Positions 15,821-25,195 are shown, counted from the first letter of the stretch. The stretch: DNA of 64,000 nucleotides from Cyclonatronum proteinivorum (GCF_003353065.1 NZ_CP027806.1:2872501-2936500); one strand, 5' to 3'. Translations and numbers: made by a program. The notes: generated from the letters alone by a model not told the origin.

Positions 15821-17002
15821 TTAGGGCTTGAAATGTTTGCTGAGCTTCAGGTTTTGCCCCTGATAATTACTCACTACCCCGGAGCCGTAGCTCGTTTCGG
15901 GCAGCGCGGTATTGGATTCAAAAACCATGCTGAAAAACGTTTGCCCGTCTTCAACAAGGAAGGGTACGTCGTGCGAGCGGACTTCCAGCACAGCCCGGGC
16001 CCCACCGGGATTGGCACCAAATCCGCTGTCAAAAAAACCGGCATAGTGCGTGCGGAGCTCCCCCGAACCGGTATCGTAGGGCACCATTTCTCCGGCCAGA
16101 TGGTCCGGTATGCGGCATCGTTCTTTGGAAGCAAAAATGTAAAAAGCCTCCGGTTCCAGAATAATAAAATCTTCCCGCTGCGCATAAATCGGCTCCCAAA
16201 ACGAAAAAGGATCGTAATACCCGATCAGGCTCAGGTCAATTACCGCCCGGTTTTTACGGGCACGGTAGCCGATCAGACCGTCTTCACCGCCCTGAAGGTC
16301 AACACTCATAAAAAGCCCGTTACCGAGTTTAAGGTCGGCATCCGCGATCGCCTCGCCCCCCTCCCCAAACAATATCGGCGTTCGGGCATGCGCCGCCCGG
16401 ACTTCCTCATCCGATAACCGGGTGTTGCCGTGCCGCAGCCGCAGCTGATTCAGCTTCTGACCGGTCTGCACCCGTATCGGAAACGACTTCGGCACGACCT
16501 CCAGAAACAGCGGACCCTTGTAGCCGGGAGCGATTTCCTCGAAACGGTGCGAATAATCAGTCACGAGCCGCGTAAAAATATCAAGCCGTCCGGTCGTGCT
16601 CTTGGGGTTGGTCCGTGCACTGATCCGGCTCTCGGTTTCCAGCGCAAACTCCCCGCCGCTGCCATCCGTCAGTGCGTAGGTTTGAGAAGTCGTTTCAGGA
16701 AGAATCAGGTGCTCCAGCAACGGAATGATATACGTGCAGTTGGGCTCCAGCACGCCCCCTTCTTCAATAGAAAACTCATGCTGACACAGCTTGTTTATTT
16801 TAGCTTCTACCGTCTCATTTTCGGGCAAAAACCCGCAACGCACGCGATAAGCAACACGGCCCAGGCGAAGGTCGATTGAATTGGGCTGAAACTGTTCGTC
16901 TTCAAAAGGATACGCAGCGTCAGTTCGGATTACCCCGTACGAAACCAGCTGTTTGAGCTGTTGCACGGGCAAAATCCCTTTTTTGCGGATGGTTAAATTC
17001 AT
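15821..17002 (-). CDS. dcd: 2'-deoxycytidine 5'-triphosphate deaminase (tandem-domain type)
   Basis: Converts dCTP to dUTP for thymidylate synthesis. The start MNLTIRKKGILP is preferred to an upstream in-frame ATG 19 codons earlier because the extra residues look like translated leader. The 393-residue protein is about twice the size of ordinary Dcd and matches the long alphaproteobacterial-type family (DCD N-terminal domain), with two dUTPase-like beta-barrel halves: QPNSIDLRLGRVAYRV (about 40) and the second half GLIGYRARKNRAVIDL ... HYAGFFDSGFGANPGG (about 330-345) near the substrate site, and ARTNPKSTTGRLD in the first half. Transcribed towards the BFD-like gene. Confidence 0.88.
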   Translation of the reverse strand: MNLTIRKKGILPVQQLKQLVSYGVIRTDAAYPFEDEQFQPNSIDLRLGRVAYRVRCGFLPENETVEAKINKLCQHEFSIEEGGVLEPNCTYIIPLLEHLILPETTSQTYALTDGSGGEFALETESRISARTNPKSTTGRLDIFTRLVTDYSHRFEEIAPGYKGPLFLEVVPKSFPIRVQTGQKLNQLRLRHGNTRLSDEEVRAAHARTPILFGEGGEAIADADLKLGNGLFMSVDLQGGEDGLIGYRARKNRAVIDLSLIGYYDPFSFWEPIYAQREDFIILEPEAFYIFASKERCRIPDHLAGEMVPYDTGSGELRTHYAGFFDSGFGANPGGARAVLEVRSHDVPFLVEDGQTFFSMVFESNTALPETSYGSGVVSNYQGQNLKLSKHFKP

Positions 17003-17228
17003 GGCCTTAATATAGAATTTCCACCCCAACAATAAAAAAATCCGAAGGCAATTCTGCACGATTTTGTAATAAATTTCCGAATATTTTTACGTCTTTATTA
17101 CGATACAAAAATCAAGATACCTAAATTTAATTATCAAACTCAGATTTTGTCAATTCCTGAAACGCAAGCCAAGACCTTGTTTTTGCACCCGATACCAACA
17201 ACACCCCCGGCCTACCAGCTGATACAAT

Positions 17229-17317
17229 CTTTTTTTTGGGGGAAACTCAGAGAACATCACGGTCTTTCGTGATAGCTTGCAAGATCCCAAATCAAAGATG
17301 AAGGAATTGCTTTTTTT
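17229..17317. repeat. 88-bp hairpin element, copy 1
   Basis: Runs from a T/G tract (TTTTTTTTGGGGGAAACTC) through AGAACATCACGGTCTTTCGTGATAG, with the hairpin ATCACG / CGTGAT, then ATCCCAAATCAAAGAT to a closing TTGCTTTTTTT. Two other copies are at 36062-36150 and 60790-60878, all in long intergenic gaps and all in the same orientation relative to the window. No gene is supported. Confidence 0.8.
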
Positions 17318-17396
17318 GGACGGCAGACGGCAATGGAGACGGCGGACGGCGGACGACAGACCGCGGACGGCAGAAGTCAAAAGACGGAAGACAGGA
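17318..17396. repeat. 7-bp-period tract, copy 3
   Basis: Heptamers such as GGACGGC, AGACGGC, ACGGCGG, ACGGCGG, ACGACAG, ACGGCAG; complementary in style to the tract at 14034. Lies between the 88-bp element and the composite repeat. Confidence 0.7.
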
Positions 17397-17429
17397 CATC
17401 ATCTCAAAAAAACAAAAAAACGCGTCATC

Positions 17430-17730
17430 TCGAACAGCGGGACATGCCACCGCACTCCTCAAGGTTTTGAAGCAATGCTAAACCCGGCAGCCCATCGAAG
17501 CCTCATGTGAGAGATCCCCTTCAGCTGTCACGCCCAGATACAGATCAACGATAGTCAGCTGCGCAATACGAGATCCTTCGACTCCGCTGCGCTTCGCTCA
17601 GGATGACAAGCTCGAACTGCAATAAGCGGCGCGGCCTGCCGCGCCGCTATTTTGAAAACGCCCCTGTCATCCTGAGCGGAGTCGTAGCGCAGCGAAGACG
17701 AAGTCGAAGGATCTGGTGATCAGGTTTGAG
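17430..17730 (+). repeat. Composite dispersed repeat (A-B-C-B'), complete copy
   Basis: Module A starts CGTCATCTCGAACAGCGGG and ends with CATGTGAGAGATC; B is GAGATCCTTCGACTCCGCTG with GCTCAGGATGACA; C is the palindrome GGCGCGGCCTGCCGCGCC (17628-17645); B' is TGTCATCCTGAGCGGAGTCG with GTCGAAGGATCTGGTGA. B and B' form a long inverted repeat around C. Confidence 0.85.
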
Positions 17731-17779
17731 AAGCTGGTTCGGACGCTCTGTTAATCCGTGCTGTGTTTATGTCCCCCCC

Positions 17780-18013
17780 AACGGCGTCATCCCGGAAACG
17801 CCCACCCAGGTACTTGATAAATATAAGCATAACTCAACGGCGTTATCCGGGATCTACCAGCTTCGGCCTGCAAAAGCGAATGCACACATTTCAGAACAAG
17901 CCTCCCAACCCTACTATAACATCGCGACAGCTCCCGGTTGGCAGATCCTGGATAATGCTGCGCATCTTTTCGAGAAGATAAAAAAACGCCGATTTGCAGC
18001 ATTTCCAGGTTGA
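17780..18013 (-). repeat. Degenerate, inverted relative of the 342-bp array unit
   Basis: On the minus strand, sequence here corresponds to parts of the array at 1-1672: CATCCCGGAAACGCCCACC with GGCGTTATCCGGGATCTACC, then CTTCGGCCTGC and a second hairpin CTGGATAATGCTGC / GCAGCATTTCCAGG. It is a single, diverged unit with the same two palindrome classes, which shows the array unit also exists as a dispersed single copy. Confidence 0.75.
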
Positions 18014-18090
18014 CAGCGTGGGCTTTAAGTCACAAACGAAGCCGGTCCCACAGGCAGGCCCGGTATCAGGTTAGCTCGCTGATTTCACCA

Positions 18091-18155
18091 CATCCTGTCC
18101 ATCCCATAATCCTAAAAATCCTGTTCAAAAAACAGCGAAGCGGGGCAGGCCAATC
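18091..18155. repeat. GGACAGGAT dispersed repeat, copy 2
   Basis: Contains ATCCTGTCCATCCCATAATCC followed by TAAAAATCCTGTTCAAAAAACAGCG, the reverse complement pattern of the copy at 13401. Confidence 0.75.
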
Positions 18156-18211
18156 CGCCAAGGTCCCGCGGCATCCCAAAAATCCCCGCGACATCAAACC
18201 AAAACAGGGTT

Positions 18212-19072
18212 TCAACGCCCAAATAGCATCACCCTAAAATCATCCGCATCTTCCTGCGGAATGAGCGGCGTGCGCAGGTTGAAATGCCGCTGGAGACAAG
18301 CATGATAGGCCGCATAGCTGCGGTAAAAGTGCCGCAGGTTTTCCTCATCCTGCGCAAGATGAGCAAGCGTGAAGCGGTCCGGCGCGGTTTCCGCGATCGG
18401 CTCCAGCAGCCGGAGCAGGGCCGGGCTTTCACCCGACAAAAACTGCCGCGTCAAACGGTGCAGCAAACAGACGGGAACATCGAAAGTGTGCGTGTAGATG
18501 CGCGGGGTCAGCACGCGCGTGAGCTCGCGGGGCAGCGGATCCTCCCCCAAAATGCTGTACCGGAACAGCAACCGGTTCAGCGCCCCCAGCGCCCGCCGAA
18601 CGGGCCCGTGCCCCTTAAACGCCCCGAACACCTGCCCGGCAAAACCGTCCGGAACGGACATCCGCAGCTCAAGCCGGAGCGAAAAATCCGTTGGGCGGCT
18701 CAGCAGCAGGAAGTAGTAGGTCTCCGGCGATTTGTTCGCGCTGTTGTAGGGCGGACGGTGCAGCCGTATCAGGCGGTTTTCTTCGAGCAGGGCTTCGGTT
18801 TCACCGGCAGTCAGGTGCCAGCTGATGCGCGCGGTCTCTCTGATCAGCCGGATAATTTTGCGGGAGACCGATGACGGCTTCGCATTTTTGTAGCTGAACA
18901 GCCGGTTCCGCAGGTTGCACGATTTTCCGGCGTAGAGCACTTCCCCCTCACCCGACCAAAACAAATAGACACCCGGCCCTTTTGGGATTTCCTCCCAAAA
19001 GATTTCCCCCAGCCACCCTTTAAGCGGATTTTGAGCTGGCAGCAGCCGGAACTGTTCACGGGGGACGGGCAT
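18212..19072 (-). CDS. GIY-YIG nuclease-family protein (UvrC N-terminal-like)
   Basis: A 286-residue protein starting MPVPREQFRLLPAQNP. The N-terminal GIY-YIG domain is clear: IPKGPGVYLFWSGEGEVLYAGKS (GVY...LYAGK core, about 30-50) followed by LRNRLFSY and the catalytic-region GETEALLEENRLIRLHRPPYN (Glu and Asn of the fold, about 95-115). It resembles the first part of UvrC or of DNA polymerase III epsilon-fused Cho proteins but has no UvrB-binding or EndoV-like domain; the remaining 160 residues are not recognised. Probably a Cho-like 3' incision nuclease or a related repair enzyme. The frame stays open far upstream, antisense to alr, but that part has no support. Divergent from alr with 168 bp between them. 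Confidence 0.75.
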   Translation of the reverse strand: MPVPREQFRLLPAQNPLKGWLGEIFWEEIPKGPGVYLFWSGEGEVLYAGKSCNLRNRLFSYKNAKPSSVSRKIIRLIRETARISWHLTAGETEALLEENRLIRLHRPPYNSANKSPETYYFLLLSRPTDFSLRLELRMSVPDGFAGQVFGAFKGHGPVRRALGALNRLLFRYSILGEDPLPRELTRVLTPRIYTHTFDVPVCLLHRLTRQFLSGESPALLRLLEPIAETAPDRFTLAHLAQDEENLRHFYRSYAAYHACLQRHFNLRTPLIPQEDADDFRVMLFGR

Positions 19073-19240
19073 AAATCGCGTCGTTTTCTTTAGGGTGATG
19101 GAGTTGTCTGCCCCAAAATAAGCGTTACAGGTGTCAGAAGCTGTCACCTTGCAGCAAGCCAAATTCGAATAAAGCAGACTTGTAAAAGCATCCGAATTGC
19201 AGCATATTGCAACGCACCAATCATCCCAAAAAAACGCTAC

Positions 19241-20398
19241 ATGTTTCATTCTTCCTTTATTGAACTCAATAAAGCAGCCTATCAGCAAAACATTTCTTTT
19301 CTCAGATCGCGCTTTGGTCCGGACGTCCGTTTTTCGGCAGTCATCAAGGGCAACGCCTACGGACACGGCATCGAAAACATCCTCCCCATGGCCGAAGAAC
19401 TCGACATCCGCCATTTCTCGGTATTCTGCGCGGATGAAGCCCTCAAAGCCCTGAACGCCCGCACTGCCGACAGCGAAATTATGATTATGGGGATGATTGA
19501 TGACGCCGCCCTCGAGTGGGCGGTGGAGCACGACGTCAGTTTTTATGTCTTCGAGCTCGAACGGGTGAAGGCCGCGGTTGAAGCGGCGAAGAAACTGCGC
19601 AAACCCGCACGCATGCACATTGAGCTTGAAACAGGCATGTACCGCACCGGCTTCAACCGGGAAGAGCTTCAGGAAGCCCTTGATTTTATTTCGGATGAGC
19701 GGCAGCATCTCACCATTGAAGGACTGTGCACGCACTTTGCCGGGGCCGAGAGCGTGACCAACTACCTCCGGGTCAAAAATCAGATGAAAGCTTACGGCAA
19801 GCTGCACCGCATGGTCGATAAGAGCGGCATCCCTTACCGTATGTGCCATACGGCCTGTTCTGCAGCTGCGCTGCGCTACCCCAAAACCCGCATGGACATG
19901 GTGCGCATCGGCATTGCGCAGTACGGACTGTGGCCCAACCGCGAAACCTACCTGTTCGATGTGGTCGAGCGAAACGGCGACGAGACCTCGGAGAACCCGC
20001 TGCGGCGCGTCATCAGCTGGAAAAGCCGGGTGATGAGCACCAAAACGGTGCCGCCCAACCGCTTCATCGGCTACGGCACAACCTACCTCACCAATCACGC
20101 AACCGACATAGCAACGGTGCCGGTCGGCTACACGCACGGCTTCAGCCGCAACCTCAGCAACCTCGGCCGCGTGCTCGTAAACGGACGCCGCGTACCCGTC
20201 ATCGGCCTCGTAAACATGAACATGATGATGGTGGACGTGACCGGCATAGAAGGCGTCGAAAAAGGCTCAGAAGTCATCATCATAGGGGAAAAAGGCGGCA
20301 TCGACATGACCGTCGGCTCCTTCTCCGAACTCACCAACATGCTCAACTACGAAACCCTCGCCCGCCTGCCCGAGAAAATCCCGCGCTACATTATTTGA
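19241..20398 (+). CDS. alr: Alanine racemase
   Basis: Interconverts L- and D-alanine for peptidoglycan synthesis, using pyridoxal phosphate in the cytoplasm. The 385-residue protein has the TIM-barrel N-terminal domain with the PLP lysine K36 in AVIKGNAYGHG, the IELETGMYRTGF and CHTACSAAAL segments, and the C-terminal beta domain with the catalytic tyrosine Y297 in PVGYTHGFSR. Length fits Alr. Closely spaced after the divergent GIY-YIG gene; no second cell-wall gene follows. Confidence 0.93.
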   Translation: MFHSSFIELNKAAYQQNISFLRSRFGPDVRFSAVIKGNAYGHGIENILPMAEELDIRHFSVFCADEALKALNARTADSEIMIMGMIDDAALEWAVEHDVSFYVFELERVKAAVEAAKKLRKPARMHIELETGMYRTGFNREELQEALDFISDERQHLTIEGLCTHFAGAESVTNYLRVKNQMKAYGKLHRMVDKSGIPYRMCHTACSAAALRYPKTRMDMVRIGIAQYGLWPNRETYLFDVVERNGDETSENPLRRVISWKSRVMSTKTVPPNRFIGYGTTYLTNHATDIATVPVGYTHGFSRNLSNLGRVLVNGRRVPVIGLVNMNMMMVDVTGIEGVEKGSEVIIIGEKGGIDMTVGSFSELTNMLNYETLARLPEKIPRYII

Positions 20399-20770
20399 AC
20401 GCATATTTTTTGTTCAGTCAGCGCTTTAGGAGAGTTGATAAGCGCCTTGATAATAACGACTTTGAGGCTCGTGTTACGTCATTATATTTTTTGGCTGGAA
20501 ATGCTGAAACGCCACGTAGCCATAATTCCCCTCTGCGAGAGGGATGCCCGGGTTGTAGGGGCGGACCTGTGTGTCCGCCCCTACAACCCGGACCCCGGAC
20601 CCTCGCTCTCGAAACCCAAGTCGAAGCCGTCTACCAGCTTCCCAGGCATGAATATCGCGCCATCCCGAACGGCAGGAACCCAACGCGAATCAACCAACTG
20701 CGCTTCAACGATTACACGGGCAGGTGTGTTCTTTGGGCTCTAAATAACACTCCAACAAATCCAAGGAACA
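20399..20770. repeat. Repeat-bearing gap after alr, with 19-bp-arm palindrome
   Basis: Perfect arms run from 20548 to 20566 and from 20573 to 20591 (core GGGGCGGAC / GTCCGCCCC) around the loop CTGTGT. Just upstream, GAAACGCCACGTAGCC and CCTCTGCGAGAGGG match the repeats at 22788, 22905 and 23537. No T run follows, so it is more likely a dispersed palindromic repeat than the alr terminator. Confidence 0.75.
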
Positions 20771-21592
20771 ATGTCCGCTGCAACACCTTCGCCCGACCGC
20801 TATTATCAGGAAGTTGCCTCCTATTATGATGACGACGCACAGGATTTCGAACAGCGCTATGAGGTCAATCCTGTGCTGCAGCGCATTCGCGGGGCTTTTC
20901 GGGAAATCACGGAGCGGGAAGCCTTCACTCACGCCCTGGAAATCGGCTGCGGGCCCGGTTTTGATGTGGAGTACTTCGCGGCGACTTATCCTGAGCGAAA
21001 GGTTTCGGCCATTGATGTGTCGCCTGGCATGATTGAACTCGCGCAGCGCCGCTGCGATGGTGCCGGACTTACCAATGTCTCGTTGGGCGTGGGCTCGGTC
21101 GAGGACATCCCGCAGGTTTTTCCGGAACAGAAGTTCGACCTGATTTTCGTGTATTTCGGCGGACTCAACACCGTCTTCGACCTGCGCAAAGCGGCGGCCG
21201 ATTTGCGGAAAGTCTGCACCCCGGATGCCCGTCTCGTGCTCACCTTCGTTAACCGCTACTACCTCACCGAAATCCCGCTTTGGCTGCTCATGCGCCGTTT
21301 TGACAAAGCCTTCGAGCGGGTCACCAACCGCTGGCGCGGCTATTCCGATCTGCGGAAAATCCCAAGCCGTCCCTACTCAGCCGGCGATATCCGGCGTGCC
21401 TTCGGTCCGGATTTCCGGATGGGCTACCGGCGTGGGTTCAGCCTGCTTTATCCCGCATGGTACCGCTCGCACCTGCTGCCCAAGCTCGGCAGCAAAGCCG
21501 AAACCCTTTGGAAAATCGACAGCGTCCTGGCCAAAACACCGCTCTGGAACACCGGTGAATACAGCTTATATGAGATGCGGGTGAAATCCTGA
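20771..21592 (+). CDS. Class I SAM-dependent methyltransferase
   Basis: A 273-residue protein with a Rossmann-fold methyltransferase domain: motif I ALEIGCGPGFDVEYFA (about 55-70), acidic motif II AIDVSPGMIELA, and motif IV-like FDLIFVYFGGLNTVF. The C-terminal part (about 165-273) is rich in aromatic and basic residues and could cover a hydrophobic substrate site. It resembles the ubiE-like Methyltransf_11/25 group; substrate unknown. Convergent with the epimerase-like gene, stops only three bases apart. Confidence 0.85.
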   Translation: MSAATPSPDRYYQEVASYYDDDAQDFEQRYEVNPVLQRIRGAFREITEREAFTHALEIGCGPGFDVEYFAATYPERKVSAIDVSPGMIELAQRRCDGAGLTNVSLGVGSVEDIPQVFPEQKFDLIFVYFGGLNTVFDLRKAAADLRKVCTPDARLVLTFVNRYYLTEIPLWLLMRRFDKAFERVTNRWRGYSDLRKIPSRPYSAGDIRRAFGPDFRMGYRRGFSLLYPAWYRSHLLPKLGSKAETLWKIDSVLAKTPLWNTGEYSLYEMRVKS

Positions 21593-21595
21593 GTC

Positions 21596-22549
21596 TCAGA
21601 GCGACGCCCTGATGGCGGCTTCCGCGGTTGGAAACCGGTTCGGAAAATCCCCGATGAGCGGTTCGCGGCTGCGGACATCCATCGAAAAAGTCAGGGCTTC
21701 GTATACCGTCTGCCCGTATTTACGCCGAAGTTCGGATTCCGAAACCTTCGTGATACCGCAGCCCAGGACTTCCGCGCTTAGCCTCACAAATGCTTCGTGG
21801 GTAAGCGCCGGCACGGCACAGGTATTGAAAATCCGTCCGCGTACAGCCTCCCCGCCGAGGGCAACCGCGCTGATCTGCGCGGCACAATCCTGCACCTGAA
21901 TCAGACTCATCAGATTCTGACCTTCGCCAAACTGCGTGAGCTTTCCGCCATTGCGCGCGGCCTGCACATAAAACTGCTGAAACCACGAACCCGGTCCGAT
22001 CACCCAGGGCGGGCGCACGACCGAAACCGGCAGACGCCCGAGCGTCTCAAGAAACGGCAGCTCGGCTTTCACGTAATCCCGCTGGAATGCAATCGGATTG
22101 AGGGGTGCGCTTTCATCGGTCGGCAAGGTGCCGCGGTCGCCATACACCAGCGTGCCCGAAACATAGACGGTAAGCGGCAGGCGCTCAAGCGATTCGAGCC
22201 AGCGCAACAACCTCTTCGAAGCCCGCTTCCCCTGCCGCCCCGCCCACCAACGCGAAAGCCGCCTTCGTCCGGGGATCCGCGCCAGATGCACGATAGCGTC
22301 CGGCAGATCGGTCTCAAGCTGCCGCCAGTCAAAATCCCGGATATCTCCCCGGACAGAAACCGCGCCATCCGGCAGCGGCGTATTCCGAACCAGCCCGGTC
22401 ACCCGGCACCCGCGCCCCAGCAAATCCGCCACGACCGCCCGCCCGATAAACCCGCCCCCACCGAGCACCAGCACGTGCGCCTTTTGTGCAGCGGAAGCTG
22501 CATTTATTTCAGGGGATGGAACCGGACCGGAATCAAGATTTTGGAGCAT
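21596..22549 (-). CDS. NAD(P)-dependent epimerase/dehydratase-family protein
   Basis: A 317-residue extended short-chain dehydrogenase. The nucleotide-binding motif GGGGFIGRAVVADLLGRG lies at about 30-47, DIRD at about 70, and the active-site region has YVSGTLVYGD with Ser/Thr (about 128-137). The usual YxxxK signature is not obvious: the nearest is DYVKAE (about 158), so it may be an atypical member lacking sugar epimerase activity. VVRPPWVIGPG matches the typical RPxxVYGPG segment. Substrate unknown. Confidence 0.8.
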   Translation of the reverse strand: MLQNLDSGPVPSPEINAASAAQKAHVLVLGGGGFIGRAVVADLLGRGCRVTGLVRNTPLPDGAVSVRGDIRDFDWRQLETDLPDAIVHLARIPGRRRLSRWWAGRQGKRASKRLLRWLESLERLPLTVYVSGTLVYGDRGTLPTDESAPLNPIAFQRDYVKAELPFLETLGRLPVSVVRPPWVIGPGSWFQQFYVQAARNGGKLTQFGEGQNLMSLIQVQDCAAQISAVALGGEAVRGRIFNTCAVPALTHEAFVRLSAEVLGCGITKVSESELRRKYGQTVYEALTFSMDVRSREPLIGDFPNRFPTAEAAIRASL

Positions 22550-22831
22550 GGGGATATTTTTGAGATGGCGATAGGATTTGATGAATCAACAAACACAAAA
22601 AGCTTCCTAATTCGATTCATGCACCAAAGGTTCGGTAGCGTTTAAAATCGCCGCCTGCGCACTATCTCAGTATTTAGGGCTTGACAGTTGCTCAAGGGAG
22701 AAGGTTGAAAACTTTTACAAGAAGGTTTTCGATAAGTGATGTGTTAATAGTACTTTCCGCGCCTCATTAGCACACTTTTTTTGCACCTTAACGCTGAAAC
22801 GCTACGAAGCCAAAAATCCCATCTGCGAAAA
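22550..22831. other. Gap upstream of the epimerase gene
   Basis: Promoter region for the minus-strand gene, then a partial repeat (GAAACGCTACGAAGCC at 22788 and ATCTGCGAAAAGG). No gene or clear promoter box seen. Confidence 0.5.
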
Positions 22832-23140
22832 GGAATTAATAAGTGCCGTCTTATTAATATTTTAGAGCTCGTATCTACATTGTTGTTTTGGTATGGTAAT
22901 CCTGAAACGCCACGGAGCCAAACTCCCCTCTGCGAGAGGGGTGCCCCCTGGAAAAACAAAATCAGCGGCAAGAGCCCGAAAAAAGCATCAAATGTTAAAA
23001 AGGCTCCGATTTTGAAGGGGCGGGGTGTGAACGCCCGGATGCCGGAGATCGAGCACCTTACGCCACGAAAATAATACCGGACACTTGTAGCGAGAGTAAT
23101 AAATAATTCCAACAACCCGCCGCTCCAGCCCTGAAAGGGC
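22832..23140. repeat. About 305-bp direct duplication, copy 1
   Basis: Homologous along its length to 23465-23772: both contain GGTAATCCTGAAACGCCACGG, CTCTGCGAGAGGGGTGCCCC, CGGCTCCGATTTTGA..GGGGCGGGGTGTGA, and AATAAATAATTCCAACAACC, and both end in the CCCTGAAAGGGCG element. Copies differ by scattered substitutions and small indels. Non-coding. Confidence 0.85.
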
Positions 23141-23215
23141 GACATACCATAGCCCGGGGTGACAACCCCGGGATCACGACCCATCAATAATGGAGCCCTG
23201 AAGGGGCGGCATATC
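23127..23215. repeat. CCCTGAAAGGGCG dispersed repeat, copy 2
   Basis: Same two direct 22-bp repeats and internal GGGGTGACAACCCC hairpin as at 1699-1788. Confidence 0.8.
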
Positions 23216-23464
23216 ATCCGAAGTTGTTTTCGTTTACGATATTTCTAATCATGCTGACAGTAAGCGGTCATTGATTCGATCACCAAAGTCGCTACCCGCC
23301 CCGATTCTTCCCTTCATAATTTACCGGGTTGCACTGAACAGCACAGCCTTCGGTCAGCATTTCCACACCCCGTCCCGCCAGCATCCGGACGTTGAAATAG
23401 TTTAAAAGCAACAATATCATCATCAGCTCTTACACCATCTCATTGGGGTCACCCCTCTCAAGAG

Positions 23465-23772
23465 GGGAATTGACAAGTATCGTTTTATTAATATCATCAA
23501 ACTCGTATCTGCATTGCTGTTTTGGCATGGTAATCCTGAAACGCCACGGAGCCAAACTCCCCTCTGCGAGAGGGGTGCCCCCGGGAAAGACATGATCAGC
23601 GGCATGGAACCGGAAAGTCACAAAAGTTAAAACGGCTCCGATTTTGACGGGGCGGGGTGTGACAGCCCGGATGTAAGAATTCGCCTCCTTACGCCACGGG
23701 AATAACATCACACACTTGTAAGGAGAGCAATAAATAATTCCAACAACCCGCCGCTCCAGCCCTGAAAGGGCG
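23465..23772. repeat. About 305-bp direct duplication, copy 2, cut by an IS
   Basis: Same sequence as copy 1 until AGCCCTGAAAGGGCG (23758-23772), where it stops exactly at the left inverted repeat of the next IS element. The rest of the CCCTGAAAGGGCG element is not found on the other side of the IS. Confidence 0.85.
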
Positions 23773-23783
23773 CTGGAGTTTGG

Positions 23784-25139
23784 CTAAGTTCTGATGCTAA
23801 TCATGGCCGATAAAGCCGGGTTTAGCAGTTTTAGGTGGTTCTGCTTTCGGTACCTTTTGTTCATGAAGCCGTCAAAACTCACCCCTATGGCTTTGCTGTA
23901 GTATTCCGCCCTGAAGCGGTTACAAATGTCTCCTGTCGTCCACCTGCTGTTTTCTTTCTCGGGGTACCACTTGGCACGTTGCAGCATTTGGACCGGTGGA
24001 TCATTCTGCCTGCTGCAGTGTTCAGCGGCAAGCAGTAACAGACTGTACACCGCTGTAACAAACTTAGGTACACCTTCGGCGGAGTGCTGGTTGCGCACCT
24101 GTGCCTGCCCGCAGCCCATCAGGGTTTTCTGCTCTCGAAAGTTGACTTCAATCTCCCAGCGCCAAACATAAGCCTGAAGCAGGGTTTGCAGCGGTAACTT
24201 CAGGTCATTGGTTATCAGAAAGGCGGGTTTACGCTACAACAGGTTCGCCCCTTTAGCCAAGCGGTACCCAAGAGGACTGATAATAATAAGCTTGAGTAGC
24301 TGGTGCCCGCCCGCAGGCTTCCACTTAACGTTTTCTACTACCTTTAATTTAAACTCGTGCTCCTTGCCTGCCGCGAAAGCTTTGACCTTCTGCCAGCTTA
24401 CCTGATCACTGGTACGAATCTGGTCCGGAGTTAACTTAGGCTCCCCGTACAAGCGCCGCCGCCCTGTGTCAGGCTGGTCAGCAGGTGGATCATAGATTTT
24501 AGCGTCTTTGCGGACCCTGCCGATGAAGGTTGTATGCGCCGGCAAGTTTTGGATTACTTCGCGATTGGTATACCCCCCATCAAAACTTACAAGCAGGTGA
24601 CGTGAGGCTGATCCCAACTCGTTGAGGCGCTGGCGCAATGAACCCACCAGCTTTGCGCCAACACAGCTTATCCTGCTTTTCTTTTTAGCTTCTTTGTAAG
24701 CGTCCTTTTGCAGCTGATCCGCATTACGGCCGGGTTTAACCGGCATGGGCGCATGGACAAAACTCACCGGTATACTCCGTGCCTGACAAAGCTGCGAAGA
24801 GGCCGGGCAGGCGATACTGGCCTGTACAAAGCGCTGTGCCCAGATAAAATTGGTGTGGAAAGCGGGTCCAAGCGGGTCTCGCTGCCATTTCGCACCATGT
24901 ACTTTGCGTCCTGTTTTTTTCAGCAGGGTATCGTCGATATGGGCAATGACCGGAGCGTTGTCAGGCGCCAGGCTGACATCCAGCAGGTCCTGCGGGTCAA
25001 AGCGCTGCTTGCTGAACATCCGGTAAGCGGCCGTCCAGTCACAGAACTGGTTGCCGCTACCGCTCAGCATGCCTGTGAGCGTGCGCTTACCGCCACAATT
25101 AACCAGACCGTAGGCAAGATCGTGTACCAGTCTTTGCAT
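23784..25139 (-). pseudogene. IS4/IS701-like DDE transposase with in-frame amber stop
   Basis: The minus-strand frame from 25139 is interrupted by TAG at 24234-24236 (codon 302) and then continues in the same frame to the natural stop at 23784, 451 codons in all. Catalytic residues: first Asp in AHIDDTLLKKTG (about 67), second in VSFDGGYTN (about 190), and Glu in VWRWEIEVNFREQK, which lies after the amber codon (about residue 326). The 301-residue truncated product therefore lacks the catalytic Glu. Similarity extends upstream of the first ATG (DSLLHESTHSKLTPK), so the true start is probably CTG at 25199, overlapping the AbrB-like stop. Family placed by motif spacing, not by search. Confidence 0.85.
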
Positions 25140-25195
25140 TTTGGGCGTCAGTTTACTGTGAGTGGATTCGTGGAGCAGGCTGTCAAACTGGCTTG

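Noticed and set aside
19073-20137. Long minus-strand open frame (continuing the GIY-YIG frame) antisense to alr
   Set aside because: It has no family similarity upstream of the GIY-YIG start and lies opposite a well-defined alanine racemase gene; typical of the stop-poor antisense frame of GC-rich genes.
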